64,000 nt of DNA from Pegoplata infirma (Eukaryota > Arthropoda > Insecta > Diptera > Anthomyiidae). Positions 32,201 to 43,713 of the stretch are shown here, one piece after another. Location of the stretch: positions 203,136,581-203,200,580 of the forward strand of contig OY992537.1 in assembly GCA_963921195.1 (NCBI GenBank). Direction: 5' to 3'. The notes beneath the pieces were generated by a model. It had not been told where the DNA came from. It searched no databases and was given only the letters and a program-made list of their open reading frames with translations. A program made the position numbers and the translations under genes. Every line of letters starts with the position of its first letter. Within the stretch, counting starts at the first letter, position 1.

Positions 32201-33569
32201 CTAACACTAATAAGGGAAGTATCCCAACAGTAATGAACCAATTTGCCTTAAAAAATGAATCAGACTTTTGTTGCAAAAAAAAAAATGTTTCAGAATGTGA
32301 AATGTCAGCAAATATTCTTTCTAATATTAAATAAGAACTTTTCACCATGTCTAACCATCTTAAAACTTTTCCAAATAAACAAGTTTTCAGATTCTGTAAA
32401 TTTTTTTTTCGAAGTTTGAGAAATTTTACTGTCATGCAATTCTTTACATTTTGTTAAGAGTCTCACTACTGCCTGTTTTGAGTTTTCTTACAAGAGACAT
32501 ATTTTTTTTAAAAAGAATTTTGTTCCAAAACAGGAACCATATTTTTGTAACCTTCGAGATTATTTTTTTTTTTCTGTCCCTGGGCTTACAAAGGTTCATC
32601 AACATTTTAATAATCATATACATACATACAAAAAAAAAAATTAATTAACTTTTTATTTCCCTGAAAGCAAGACTCGCCAAAACTTGACATGACACCGTAC
32701 AGGTGGTGGCTTGTCAGTTTTTTTATAAAACATTTTTGTTTTTTTTTTGCTGACAAAAAGATGTAAAATTCACAGAAAAATAAAAATAAAACGAAAAACA
32801 ACAATTTGTCCTCAAAAAAAAAAAAATATATAAAACTGAAAAATTGTAAGCGGGTGTCACTTACACACTTTATATTTCATGATGGAAAATTTCATGTTAT
32901 TTAATATACAGTTTTTTTATCTGCGTTTTTTGGTAAACGAAATCTGTTAGTTTTCTTTTGGAACAATTAACTTTGAGCGAAAACATGTCTGTTTAAATTT
33001 AAATAATTTTTCTGATAAGGCAAAGTTAAAATATTAAAGTTTTTTTTAAAGAAATATTGAAAAATATAAAAATATTTTCAAGAAAATTTTAATTCACTTC
33101 ATTTCCTTTCCCTGATTTAAATAATGCAGTAATTTTGTATTTATATAAAACTCTTTTTTGTCTTTGAAATATAATTCCATTTCTCACCTTATAATTTCTT
33201 AATTTAGGAAAATTAATTAATTGCGACTCCCAAACCATTTAATGTCAAATTAAAGCCTTATTTATTTTTACCTGGTGACCTTTGTAATCTGAAAGTTTTT
33301 TTTTTCTTAAAACAATTAACATAATAACTTTTTCGTCTGAAATAAATTAATAAGTATATAAAATAACTATTTCATTTTCTAAGAAATGAAATATAAATAA
33401 ATTACTTAATGGAAGTGTAGGAGTAATTGAAAATTAATAACATATTAAAACCTTCATAAGTCCGACAACAAACATCTTGAGTTTAATGTAATCAATAGAC
33501 AGTAAAAGCACTGACGAATTGAAAGTTAAATAAAACTAAACACATACCTTTTCAAGCAATTGAAGGTTT
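32201..33569. other. Non-coding, AT-rich
   Basis: Homopolymer-rich DNA without recognisable exons, RNA genes or element ends; short open frames (60-86 codons) are low-complexity. Confidence 0.5.
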
Positions 33570-34980
33570 AGTAAAAATTGTGACAAAATTGGGTGATGAC
33601 ATTTCATTCCTCTTTATTTAGAGCTTTAAAAATCGTTATCATGAAAATCCTAGAAAATCCTAAATAATTACACTGTTTTACAACAAAATCCTACCAGTAA
33701 AATATCCAACTGATTCTCATAGATTTTGCTTTCTGATTCCAAATCTGCCACTTAAATTTTTCTAGCACGTACGTTTTTGAGATATTCGCTGTTAAAAAGT
33801 AAAAAAAAAATGCCTGCGAATTTTGTACTCTTGCCCAAAATATTAAATTATGATAATGTTTTGCGGAAGATTTGGGTGTACTTGTACTTGCTATTCCATG
33901 CAAAACGAATTGCAATATCAGTCGAGGACCCCATAAAAAAACCAAATGAGCTGTACATTTCGTAATTGAGTGCAAAAAAGTGTTTTTACATTTTGGAGAG
34001 TATAAAAGATTCGGCACCAAAGAATATAACAGTCTCACTTGTTTAATGTACATTTTATAAACAAATGGAAAATTTTAATGCAAAAAGCTTAGATTATGTT
34101 AAAAAAAATTTAATGAACCCAAAATTTTAGGTGAAAAAAAAGTTTTGATGAAAATAAGTTTTTGATGAAGTTTTTTGATAAAAAGAAAAGTTTTTTGATG
34201 TAGAAAAAAATTGAAGAAAAAAATGTGAAAAAAATATGAAAAAAATATGAAAAAAAAAAAATTATGAAAAAAAAAATTTGATGAAAAAGAAATTTGATGA
34301 AAAAACAAAAAAAATTGATGAAAAAAAAAATTTTGATGAAAAAAAAATTTGATAAAAAAATTGATGAAAAAAAAATTTGATGGAAAAAAAAAATTATGGA
34401 AAAAAATGATGAAAAAAAATTGATGAAAAAAAAAACATTTTTTATGAAAAAAAAATGATGAAAAAAAATTTTTTTTTTGTTGAAAAATAATTTTGTTACT
34501 TTTAATTCACCATTTTTGGTTTTAAAATTTTTGGTTTTAAGAAAATTAAAATAGTAATTCTTGTTTTCTTTTTCGTTAATTGTTAGCTTATATAGTCAAA
34601 CTGAGGTGGCGTCCTGCAACTTTTTTAAAATTAGACACCAGCCTAAAAACATTATCATGTTAAAAACTAAAATTTAGCGGTCCACTGTTACCTATTCTTA
34701 CGTTGCTTTCAAAAAATAGGACTTGGTTTCATATAAAATGGACCTCCTAATTCCAAAACTGCAATCAAAATTTTTCTAACATCTTCCGTTTTCAAGATAT
34801 TCGCGTTTGAAGTTTTCGCGTGAACAAATTTTCCAACACGAATATCTCGAAAACGGAGCATGCTAGAAAAATTTGGATTGCAGTTTTGGAATAAGGAGGT
34901 CCATTTTATATGAAATAATGTCCACCTTTTTGGAAGCATAGTAAGAATATGTAACATTTAACACCGAATATCTTGAAAAC
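33570..34980. repeat. Family R foldback, copy 2, split by a family G insertion
   Basis: 33580-33798 matches the left arm of 30185-31002 (TTTCATTCCTCTTTATTTAG, CTGATTCTCATAGATTTTGC), and 34659-34975 continues from the following point of that arm through the centre (GATATTCGCGTTTGAAG) into a partial right arm (GGTCCATTTTATATGAAA). The interruption is 33799-34658, bounded by GTTAAAAA at 33791-33798 and 34659-34666. Confidence 0.55.
33799..34658 (+). repeat. Dispersed GATGAAAAAA-array repeat (family G), copy 2
   Basis: Order: ATGCCTGCGAATTTTGTACT, a decayed DINE-like part with GGACCCCATAAAAAAACC and a 'TTCGGCACC...CTCACTTGTTT' tail, a degenerate GATGAAAAAAAATTT array (34130-34490), GCTTATATAGTCAAACTGAGG, and GACACCAGCC. 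The 8-bp GTTAAAAA on both sides may be its TSD but no terminal inverted repeat is seen. Reverse copy at 59970-61290. Confidence 0.5.
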
Positions 34981-34984
34981 TGTA

Positions 34985-35380
34985 CACTCAAAGAATTATG
35001 TAGGTAAATTCCAGTGAATATTCACTTAAAACAAATGAAATTTTATTTAAAAACCATTCCATAGTTTTTTCATTTAAAATAAAAACACATTACAGTCAAT
35101 TTTAAACGTTAATTTAATGACTAACCAAAACATTAAAAAACTAGTGAATATTCAGTTATTTTGTATTGAAAAACAGTAAAACTATAGAAGAAATTTTTTA
35201 CTGCCGAAATTAAATGTAACAGAAAATTCGTTTTTAATACAGTATATTATTTTTTTTAAACTACAGAAACAGTAAAAAAATTAAATCCTTTATAAAATAA
35301 GTGATTTTTCTTTTAAAATGACTTTACTGATTACTTTTTAAAATAACCTACAAACAGTTAATGACATAATTTTCTTAGTG
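34985..35380. mobile_element. 396-bp 'CACTCA' MITE, TA TSD
   Basis: Ends CACTCAAAGAATTATGTAGG and ACATAATTTTCTTAGTG, flanked by TA at 34983-34984 and 35381-35382. Terminal bases resemble the much larger element 11425-14432, suggesting one superfamily. The interior has AGTGAATATTCA motifs in direct repeat (35010, 35140). Confidence 0.65.
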
Positions 35381-35696
35381 TATGAATTATCGCTATAACG
35401 GCAACACTAAATGTTCTATACAAAATTTGAACAAAATTTTTGTGGTGACACAAAATTTACCACAGAAATTTAAATTTTCAAATTCCCGTTACAGTTGATT
35501 TTGGGAAAATTTATGAAAAAATTTTGGAAGGTCATCTTCAGTCAGCAACCACTGGTCAAAGTTGGAAAAAATTACGTATTTCGACCAAAATTCATGTCGG
35601 AATTTTTTTACCAAATCCGGCTTAAAAATTCGGAAATTTGGCGCACTACATTGGAAAAAATATTTGAAAAATCCCAAAACCGCGATTTTGGTCACA

Positions 35697-36120
35697 GATG
35701 AGGCATTCCACACCAAATGTCCAGCGAAAAAAAAACATGTGTACCGTAAACTTCTGAATAGGTTGTATGGATAGCCCTATATGGAACTTAGAAAATTGCG
35801 TTTTTGGTTTTTAAATTTTTCAGAAACTGGGCTTAGGAGGCGTGGTCAAATATTGGAAAAATGGTCAAATATGTGGCGAGTTGCCTTGATTAAATATATA
35901 TCACGTTATAACGGAATGCACCACAATATCAAAAATTTACATTCTTATATAGTTTTGTATGGGATATCGTTTAAAATTTTTTTTTTTTAAGTTTTCAGAA
36001 CCCGTTCTGAAATTTTCCATTTTTAGAAAAGCCAATTTATCAAAAATCCGGCCACTTTTTTTTCTTTTTTAAATTTTTTTTTTAAGTTTAGATGTTTGTC
36101 CATCCACACAAAAAAAAATC
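35697..36120 (+). repeat. Dispersed repeat (family U), copy 1
   Basis: Runs from ATGAGGCATTCCACACCAAA through GGTTGTATGGATAGCCCTAT and GGCGTGGTCAAATATTGG to TTTAGATGTTTGTCCATCC. A direct copy lies at 62858-63280 with a short inverted piece after it. Non-coding. Confidence 0.65.
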
Positions 36121-36403
36121 AGAAACACGTTCATCTTTTTTTTTCGAGAAAAGCGCATTTGAACTTTAAATTTCATAACAATTTTGTTATTTGCTTGTAT
36201 TTCTTTGTTTTAAAGTTGCGAATGTGTAATATTAATTACATAAATATTCGTCATATGCTCTGTTGACACAAGAAAATACAAGCAAATAACAAAATTGTTA
36301 TGAAATTTAAAGTTCAAATGCGATTTTCCCGAAAAAAAAGATGAACGTGTTTCTGATTTTTTTTGTGTGGATGAACAAACATCTAAACTTTAAAAAAAAT
36401 AAA
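36072..36403. repeat. ~330-bp foldback at the end of family U copy 1
   Basis: AAGTTTAGATGTTTGTCCAT at the left is mirrored by ATGAACAAACATCTAAACTT at the right; AACTTTAAATTTCATAACAA is mirrored by TTGTTATGAAATTTAAAGTT. Centre about 36237, with a loop of roughly 60 bp. Arms are near identical. Confidence 0.7.
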
Positions 36404-36707
36404 GAAAAAAGAAAAAAAAAAACAAGTAGAAAAGTTAAATTCGACTTGGCCGAATCTATGAATACCCTCCACAATGCCCATTTTAAGTGATAGTAAATTT
36501 TCTAACGTGAAAAAAATAACAGTTATGATTAGAAATATTTTATTTTGTGTAAAAATTTTTTTTTTTAGTAATTTTTGAAAAAAAAATACTATTTTTTTTT
36601 TTGAGTGTAAAATTTTTTCGAATTTTACATTAAAAAAAAAATTACTTATTTTTTTTTTTGAGTGTAAAATTTTCTCGAATTTTACATTAAAAAAAAAATT
36701 TACTAAT

Positions 36708-37587
36708 TTTTTTATACCCTCCACTCTAGTGATAGAGGGTATATATAAGTTTGTCATTCCGTTTGTAACACCTCGAAATATTGGTCTAGGACCCCATAAG
36801 GTATACATATTCATGATCCTCGATCGATTTTAAGACCATCTAGCGATGTCCGTCCGTCCGTCCGTCCGTCCGTCCGTCCGTCTGTCCGTCTGTCTGTCTG
36901 TTGAAAACACGCTAACTTTTGAAAGACTTGACGGAGGCTCCTGAAGTTTGGCATATATGTAGGGCATTTACCTGGTCAGGTTGGTATTGCAATCCAGCAA
37001 AATCGGTCCAGTGGTTCAAAAGTTATAAGCAAATGAGTGAATTTCGGCAAGGGTTTTTCTGGAATTTACGAGTTAAAACACACGGTAACTTCCGAACGAC
37101 AATTCTGAGGATGCTGAAGTGTGGCACATATATTTGTCGTTCCTCTGGTCCGATTTGTTTTAAATTTCACCCAAATCGGTCAAGTCGTTCAAAAGTTATT
37201 AGCAAAGCCGTGAATTTCAGATTAGTTTCATGTTAAATTCACGTGTTGAAACCCGTTAAACATGTTTAAAAACATTAGTAAGTCACAAAAATATTTTACA
37301 AGGTATTTTTGCCACTCAAAAATATTTTTACACTAAAACAAAAAAAAAATATACTCAAAAAAAATTTTACACTCAAAAAAAATTATACACTCAAAAAAAA
37401 AAATGAGTAAATTTTTTTTTTTTTTTTCAAAAATTACTAAAAAAAAGTTTTTTTTACACAAAATAAAATATTTCTAACCAAAAATGTTATTTTTTTCACG
37501 TTAGAAAATTTGCTATCACTTAAAAAGGGCATTGTGGAGGGTATTCATAGATTCGGCCAAGTCGAATTTATCTTTTCTACTTGTTTT
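36708..37587 (+). mobile_element. DINE-1/mini-me-type element (+) inside the (-) copy
   Basis: Head TTTTTATACCCTCCACTCTAG, GAAATATTGGTCTAGGACCC, GTCC/GTCT run at about 36847-36900 (the longest in the window), two internal imperfect repeats of 'CTCCTGAAGTTTGGCATATATG / GATGCTGAAGTGTGGCAC', tail GATTCGGCCAAGTCGAATTT and ACTTGTTTTTT. Together with the flanking minus-strand copy it makes a large imperfect palindrome. Confidence 0.8.
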
Positions 37588-38179
37588 TTAGTGTAAAATT
37601 TTTTTTGAGTGTAAAATTTTTTTCGAGTGTATTTTTTTTTTTGTTTTAGTATAAAATATTTTTTCACAGTTTTGCTAATAACTTTTGAACCACTCGACCG
37701 ATTTGTGTGAAATTCAATACGAACTAGGCTGGAGGAACGAAAAATATATATGCCAAGCTTCAGCATCCTCAGAATTGATTTTCGAAAGTTATAGTGCTTT
37801 TTATCTCATAAATTCACGAAAACCCTTGCCGAAACTCAGTCTTTTGATCATAACTTTTGAACCACTGGACCGATTTCGCTGGATTGCAATACCAACCTGA
37901 CCAGGTAAATGTCCAACATATATGCCAAACTTCAGGAGCAGTGGCGAAATGATTTCACAAATATCAGGATTTGGTATCAAATAACAAGTACAATATTAAA
38001 AAACTTCTTAAAAAAAATCGAAAATTTTTTGAAGAAAAATGTTTTGATACTGAAAATTTTCCTGTTAAAAAAATCCCAAAATCTGAAAATTTTTTCTTAG
38101 AATTTGAAACTTTTCAACTTAAGATACTAATGAAAAAATAAACCTGAAGTTTTATGTGTACAAAAAATGGACCTAATTG

Positions 38180-39397
38180 TAAGTAAAATGTAGTCAAATT
38201 TAAAAATGCGACTTTGTCTTTTAGAAAAATGTCTCAGAATCTAAAACTTTCTATAAGAAAAATGTCTAGGAATAATGTCTAAAATATTGGCCTTTTTCTC
38301 AGAATCTAAGACTTTTTCTATAGGAAAAATGTCTCAGAATCGAAGACTTTCTCTATAAAAATTCTTAGAATCTGAGACTTTTTTATATGAAAAATTTTTC
38401 AGAATCTGAGAACTTTCTATAGGAATAATGTCTCTGAATCTAAATAATGTCTCAAAATCTGAGATTTATTCTATAAAAAAAAGTTCTTAGAATATGAGGC
38501 TTTTCTATATGAAAAATGTTTTAGAATCTGAAAACTTTCTATAGGAATAATTTTTCTGAATTTTTCTTACAACCTAGGAAAATGTCTCAGAATCTTATAC
38601 TTTTTTACGAAAAATGTCTCAGAGAACACACAAGTCTCAGAGACACAAGCTGAGACTTTTTGTATAGAAAAATGCTCAAAATCTGATACTTTTTCTATTG
38701 TAAAAATATCTTTTTCTATAAGAATAATGTCTCAGAATCTGAGTATTTTTTTTTTCAGAATCTCACAATTTCCTATAGGCAAAATGTCTCAGAATCTGAG
38801 ACTTGTTCTATAAGAAAATGTCTAAGAATTTGAGACTCTTTCTATAGGAAAAGTGTTTAAGCATCTGAGACTTTTTCGATAGGAAAAATGTCTTAGAATC
38901 TAAAAAATTTTCTGTAGAAAAAATGTCTGAGAATCTGAGACATTTTCTATAGAAAAAATGTCGAAGAATCTGAGACTTTTTCTATAGGAAAAATGTCTCA
39001 GATCTAGAAACTTTTTCTATAGGATAAATGTGTAGGAATCTGATACTTTTTCTATAGAAAAAATGTCTAAGAATCTTAGACTTTTTCTATATGAAAATTT
39101 TCTCAGAATCCGAGAGTTTTTCTTAAGGAAAAATGTTTTAGAATCTAAGACTTTTTTTATACTGTTGTCGTTTTAAAAAGGTCTAAAGATCTAAATTATT
39201 TTTCTTATAGAAAAAGCGAAGATTTTCTCAGAATCTAAAACTCTTTGTGTAGAATGTTTCAGAATCTGAGAAAATGCGCTAGACTAGAAATATCTGAGAT
39301 TCTGGGAAAATGTCTTACAATCGGAGTATTTTCTTTTAGAAAAATATTTTATGAATATGTTTATAGAATCATTTTCTAAAGAGACTTTTTCCCGAAA
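38180..39397 (+). repeat. Degenerate ~33-bp tandem repeat (TCTCAGAATCTGAGAC)
   Basis: Loose repetition of 'AATGTCTCAGAATCTGAGAC + TTTTTCTATAGGAAA' with heavy divergence. The core TCTCAGA-ATCTGAGA is itself palindromic. It resumes after the copia insertion at 43967-44120 (GTCTGACTTTTTCTATAAC, AGAATCTTAAACTT). Confidence 0.75.
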
Positions 39398-39402
39398 AAC
39401 GT

Positions 39403-39650
39403 TGTTAAGAAAAACATTGTTTAATTAGCAACACTGCATAATCATATGCATTATTAACAATTCCATTTTATCCTTATTCTTTCAACATGTGTCACATTCC
39501 TATTGGCTGTTGTATTCAGCTATTTACAACCAACACGTTTTGTAACATATATAATAGAATTACTGTTCTTTAAACCTTACTTCATTTCTAACCTTTGTAA
39601 ATACATGAATTACTTTTAAATACATATTCCACTCGTGTTTTAATTTATCA
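39403..39650 (+). promoter_or_regulatory. 5' LTR of the copia element
   Basis: TGTTAAGAAAAACATTG ... TTTAATTTATCA; starts TG and ends CA as LTRs do. TATATAATAG at about 39548 is a plausible core-promoter TATA element. Identical to 43714-43961. Confidence 0.95.
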
Positions 39651-39664
39651 GGTTATGGGCCCAG
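39651..39664 (+). promoter_or_regulatory. Primer-binding site, initiator Met-tRNA half-molecule
   Basis: GGTTATGGGCCCAG abuts the 5' LTR. It is complementary to CTGGGCCCATAACC of the anticodon arm of initiator Met-tRNA rather than to a tRNA 3' end; Drosophila copia is known to prime from such a cleaved tRNA half. Confidence 0.9.
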
Positions 39665-39762
39665 TGGAGTTTGTTTAAACGTGTGTAAAATTACTGTGTT
39701 TGCAAATGTTAAATAGTTAAAAGTTTTTTTAAAAAAAAAATTTAAATTCATTTAAAAAAAAA

Positions 39763-42700
39763 ATGACTGATGATACCATCCATATTTTTCACCGACTGAA
39801 CAACAGCAACTACAGGTTATGGAAGTTCAATGTCGATGCGGTTTTAAAAGGCCAGGGATTGCTAGGAATAGTACAAGGGAAGGCGCAGTTGAATGATACC
39901 TCCTCCCAAGATGCAAAGGATTTATGGATGAAGCGTGATGGTAAAGCAATGGGTATTTTAATTTCGTCCATCGAAAAGGAACAGGCAAATCATGTATTGT
40001 CATGTACAACGTCTAATGAAGTCTACAACAAATTGCAAAATATTCACGACAAGCAAAGCGAAGTTAAAGTTATGTGTCTTTATGAAGAATATTTCTCACA
40101 GAAAATGCAAGAGGACGAGTCAGTGGCAGCATATGTGTCAAAAGTGTCTTCATTGGCAACTGAGATTGAGGCACAAGGAGAAAATCTTTCTGATAATATT
40201 AAAATGGTACGAATTATTAGCAGTTTAACACCAAAGTATCGAAACTTTAAAACGGTATGGCATAATATCAAAGAGGGAAGAACAATTGAAAATCTTATGG
40301 CAAAACTTCAACTTGAAGAAGATCAGCATAAAAAGAATTGTGAAGTTGATGTCACAGATGCTGCTTTTAATGTCAAAACCGAAAAATACAAAAAATCAAT
40401 TGCCGAAAGAAAGAAAACATCAAAATGCAATTTTTGCCACAAGCTGGGTCACTGGGAAAGAGAATGTCGTGCAAAGAAGAAACAAATAAAAAACAAAACC
40501 GAATATGGCAAACAAAGAGACAAAAGTGTTGATGAGGTTGCTTTCGTTGCTTCGACATCTGATGTAGTATTTGCGCCATATAAAGACGTATGGATTGCAG
40601 ACTCAGGTGCAACACAGCATATGACGTCACGCAAAGAGTGGTTCTCAGATTTACAAATGATAAGTTCTGATCGGTTTGTTTGTATTGCCAACAATGAGAA
40701 ATTGCCAATAAAGGGTTTTGGTACGATACACATTAATGCTCTAGTAAACAACAAGTGGGTTCCGCGTGTTCTCAAAAACGTTCAATATGTTCCGCAGTTG
40801 GGACAAAATCTTTTTTCTGCTGCAGCTGCAACATCAAATGGGTTTTCAATGTTAATTGAAACAACAACATGCGTTATGATGGATAAGAGCAAAAATATTT
40901 TGGCAACAGGTGTTAAAGATTCTAAAAATCAATTCCGTATGTTTTTTACAGTACGAGGTAATGATGCGGCTAATTCTGCAAAATTAGATTCTCTTCAACA
41001 ATGGCATTGTAGATTAGGGCACATCAACACGGCATCAATTAAAAATATGTCTGATAAAAAAGTTGCTGATGGAATACTTGTTTCCGATAAAAATGATTTC
41101 TTCTGCGAGGATTGCAAGCGTGGTAAAATGCATCGTTCGTCACATGGTATAAGTTCTAAACGTGATGCAGCCAAATGTGAATATATTCATATGGATTTGT
41201 GCGGCCCAATGAGTGAAACTGGTATTCAAGGAGTTCGTTATTTCATGTTGCTTAAGGACGAAAGCACATGTTTCAGGTATGTTTATTTTTTATCTAACAA
41301 ATCTGAAGTGCTTGAAAAACTAAAATGTTTTATTTTTATGGTACACAACATGACTGGCGAACGAGTGAAATACATACGATGCGACAATGGTACAGAATTC
41401 ATAAATAAAGATGTACTTGAGCTGCTAAGCAACAAAGGAATTTTGCTCGAAAAAATTTCTCCATACACCCCTGAGCAAAATGGGTTCATCGAAAGAGATA
41501 ATAGAACGGTACAAGAGTCGGCACGTACCATGTTACTTGCAAGTGGTTTAAATAAATTTCTTTGGCCCGAAGCTGTAAGAACAGCTGTTTACGTACTAAA
41601 TAGATCGACAACAACAACAAATCGAACAATTACACCGTATGAAAGTTGGTTTGGCAAAAAGCCAGACTTAAGTCACATCAAGGTTTTTGGCACCGAATGC
41701 ATGGTTTACCTGCCGAAACAGCTTGGAAGGAAGAAGTGGGATCCAAAAGCAAAAAAGATGGTCTTAGTCGGTTACGAACCCACAGCAAAAAACTTTCGTT
41801 TGTATGATCGAGAATCTAGAAAGGTGATTGTTAGCTGCGACGTAGTGTTTAATGAGAAGGCAATTAAGGTAGCAACAATTCGTGGGGACGAAAAAGAGGA
41901 GGAAACAAACGAAATAAAATCTGAAGAACAGCAAAATGTTTCTAATATTTCTTTGTTCAAACAACAAGCATCAAGTACTCCAATATCTTCAATAAAAAAT
42001 GAACCGCCCACCTCCAACACAATAACAACACCAACGAGCTCAACAGATCCAGATCCAACAGTCGAAACAAACCGAGAAAGTAAGCGATATGCTCTTCGAA
42101 AAGAAATAAATCCACCCCAGAGACTTGGTTTTGATTATATGAGCTGTTTGGCAACCATTTCAGAACCGGATTCTTACCATGAAGCAGTAACTTCAGAAAA
42201 TGCTGAAAATTGGATCTCTGCAATTAATGACGAACTAAGTTCGCTCGAAAACAACAACACTTGGCAATTGGTTAAGAAACCCAACAACAAAAATATTGTT
42301 GGATGTAAGTGGGTGTTTAAAATAAAGTCAAGTCCAAGCAGCAAGAAACCGATTTTCAAAGCTCGATTAGTCGCCAAGGGCTATTCGCAAGAAGCTGGAA
42401 TCGACTATAAGGAGACATATTCTCCAGTCGTAAGATACGATTCAGTGAGAGCACTTCTGGCATTAGCCGCGATCGAAGACATGGAAATGATGCAGTTCGA
42501 CGTAAAAACAGCCTTTTTATACGGAGATCTTGACGAAGAAGTGTATATGGAAATTCCAAATGGCATAAACGTGGAACAAGGTAAGGACTATGTTTGCCGT
42601 CTCAAAAAGGGTCTTTATGGCCTCAAACAGGCTTCTCGTAATTGGAACTTTAAATTTGTTGAGTTTCTTAAAATTTTTAATTTAAAACAATCAATTGCCG

Positions 42701-43710
42701 ACCCTTGCGTTTTCTTTGGAAATATCAATAACAGCAAAATAATTTTGCTATTATACGTTGACGATGGTTTGATTATATCTCCCAGCAAAGCAGCAATTGA
42801 AATATTTATTGATAAACTATCAAAAAATTTTTGTATTACATATGGTGAACATAATTATTATGTTGGACTTGAAATTCACCGCGATAGATTCAACAAAAGC
42901 ATTAAAATAAATCAACAATTATACATAAAGAAAATTATAAACAGATTCAATATGAATAATGCAAATCCAATTTCAACACCTTTCGACTCCAACATATATT
43001 TATCAAAATTAAGTGGAGAATGTGAAGAAAAATTTCCATTTAGACAAGCTGTTGGTTCCCTTATGTTTGCTGCAATTGTGTCCAGACCCGACATTTCTTA
43101 TGCAGTAGGAGAAGTGAGCAAATTCACCGAGAGTCCTAAAAATAGTCACGTCATCGCTTTAAAACGAATTTTTCGATATCTAAAAGCTACATTAGACTAT
43201 TGTATTGTATATAAATCAGAAAATACCTTTAAATTTGAAGGTTATACGGATGCCGATTTCGCTCGTGATATCGATACTAGAAGATCTACAACAGGCTACG
43301 TATTTTTGATCAATAATAGCGCAATAACTTGGAGAAGCCATCGGCAAAAAACAGTTGCGTTATCGACAACCGAAGCAGAGTGCATGGCGGTGTGCGAAGG
43401 TGCCAAAGAGGCGATTTGGCTTCAACAACTTTTAGCTGATGTTGGCTATGATCAAAAAATGCCAATAATTTTAAATGTCGATAACCAAGGGGCAATTCGA
43501 CTTATCGCTAATCCAGAATTACACCACAGCACAAAACACATTGACATTAGATTGCAATTTATCAGAGAGCTTCAGAACAATAAAAGCCTTGAAATCAAAT
43601 ATGTTAATACTGATCTACAACGAGCCGATATTTTTACTAAGCCATTAACTCCTCAACGATTCAAGAATAACCTAAATCTTTTGGGAATGTTTAAATCAAA
43701 CAATGAGTGA
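39763..43710 (+). CDS. copia Gag-Pol polyprotein (1,315 aa)
   Basis: Encodes in order: Gag with a copia-type N-terminal region (about 1-215) and one CCHC knuckle (C222, C225, H230, C235); aspartic protease with DSG at 280-282; integrase with HHCC (H415, H420, C448, C451) and D478, D541, E577 (D-X62-D-X35-E); linker about 700-800; reverse transcriptase with FDVKTAF (D913) and YVDD at 998-1001; RNase H with TDAD (D1163, D1165), TTEAE (E1204) and NVDNQ (D1240). Integrase before RT is the diagnostic Ty1/copia order. Start: the first ATG of the frame, 112 bp after the 5' LTR, behind an A-rich leader (AAAAAATGAC). The frame has no stop or shift between Gag and Pol; Drosophila copia raises Gag output by splicing, which I could not confirm here. 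All catalytic residues are present. Function: reverse transcription and integration of its own RNA from cytoplasmic particles. Confidence 0.97.
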   Translation: MTDDTIHIFHRLNNSNYRLWKFNVDAVLKGQGLLGIVQGKAQLNDTSSQDAKDLWMKRDGKAMGILISSIEKEQANHVLSCTTSNEVYNKLQNIHDKQSEVKVMCLYEEYFSQKMQEDESVAAYVSKVSSLATEIEAQGENLSDNIKMVRIISSLTPKYRNFKTVWHNIKEGRTIENLMAKLQLEEDQHKKNCEVDVTDAAFNVKTEKYKKSIAERKKTSKCNFCHKLGHWERECRAKKKQIKNKTEYGKQRDKSVDEVAFVASTSDVVFAPYKDVWIADSGATQHMTSRKEWFSDLQMISSDRFVCIANNEKLPIKGFGTIHINALVNNKWVPRVLKNVQYVPQLGQNLFSAAAATSNGFSMLIETTTCVMMDKSKNILATGVKDSKNQFRMFFTVRGNDAANSAKLDSLQQWHCRLGHINTASIKNMSDKKVADGILVSDKNDFFCEDCKRGKMHRSSHGISSKRDAAKCEYIHMDLCGPMSETGIQGVRYFMLLKDESTCFRYVYFLSNKSEVLEKLKCFIFMVHNMTGERVKYIRCDNGTEFINKDVLELLSNKGILLEKISPYTPEQNGFIERDNRTVQESARTMLLASGLNKFLWPEAVRTAVYVLNRSTTTTNRTITPYESWFGKKPDLSHIKVFGTECMVYLPKQLGRKKWDPKAKKMVLVGYEPTAKNFRLYDRESRKVIVSCDVVFNEKAIKVATIRGDEKEEETNEIKSEEQQNVSNISLFKQQASSTPISSIKNEPPTSNTITTPTSSTDPDPTVETNRESKRYALRKEINPPQRLGFDYMSCLATISEPDSYHEAVTSENAENWISAINDELSSLENNNTWQLVKKPNNKNIVGCKWVFKIKSSPSSKKPIFKARLVAKGYSQEAGIDYKETYSPVVRYDSVRALLALAAIEDMEMMQFDVKTAFLYGDLDEEVYMEIPNGINVEQGKDYVCRLKKGLYGLKQASRNWNFKFVEFLKIFNLKQSIADPCVFFGNINNSKIILLLYVDDGLIISPSKAAIEIFIDKLSKNFCITYGEHNYYVGLEIHRDRFNKSIKINQQLYIKKIINRFNMNNANPISTPFDSNIYLSKLSGECEEKFPFRQAVGSLMFAAIVSRPDISYAVGEVSKFTESPKNSHVIALKRIFRYLKATLDYCIVYKSENTFKFEGYTDADFARDIDTRRSTTGYVFLINNSAITWRSHRQKTVALSTTEAECMAVCEGAKEAIWLQQLLADVGYDQKMPIILNVDNQGAIRLIANPELHHSTKHIDIRLQFIRELQNNKSLEIKYVNTDLQRADIFTKPLTPQRFKNNLNLLGMFKSNNE

Positions 43711-43713
43711 GAG
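43703..43713 (+). promoter_or_regulatory. Polypurine tract before the 3' LTR
   Basis: GAGTGAGAG precedes the 3' LTR start at 43714 and overlaps the polyprotein stop codon (TGA 43708-43710). Position and purine content fit the plus-strand primer; it is interrupted by T residues, so the call is positional. Confidence 0.6.
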
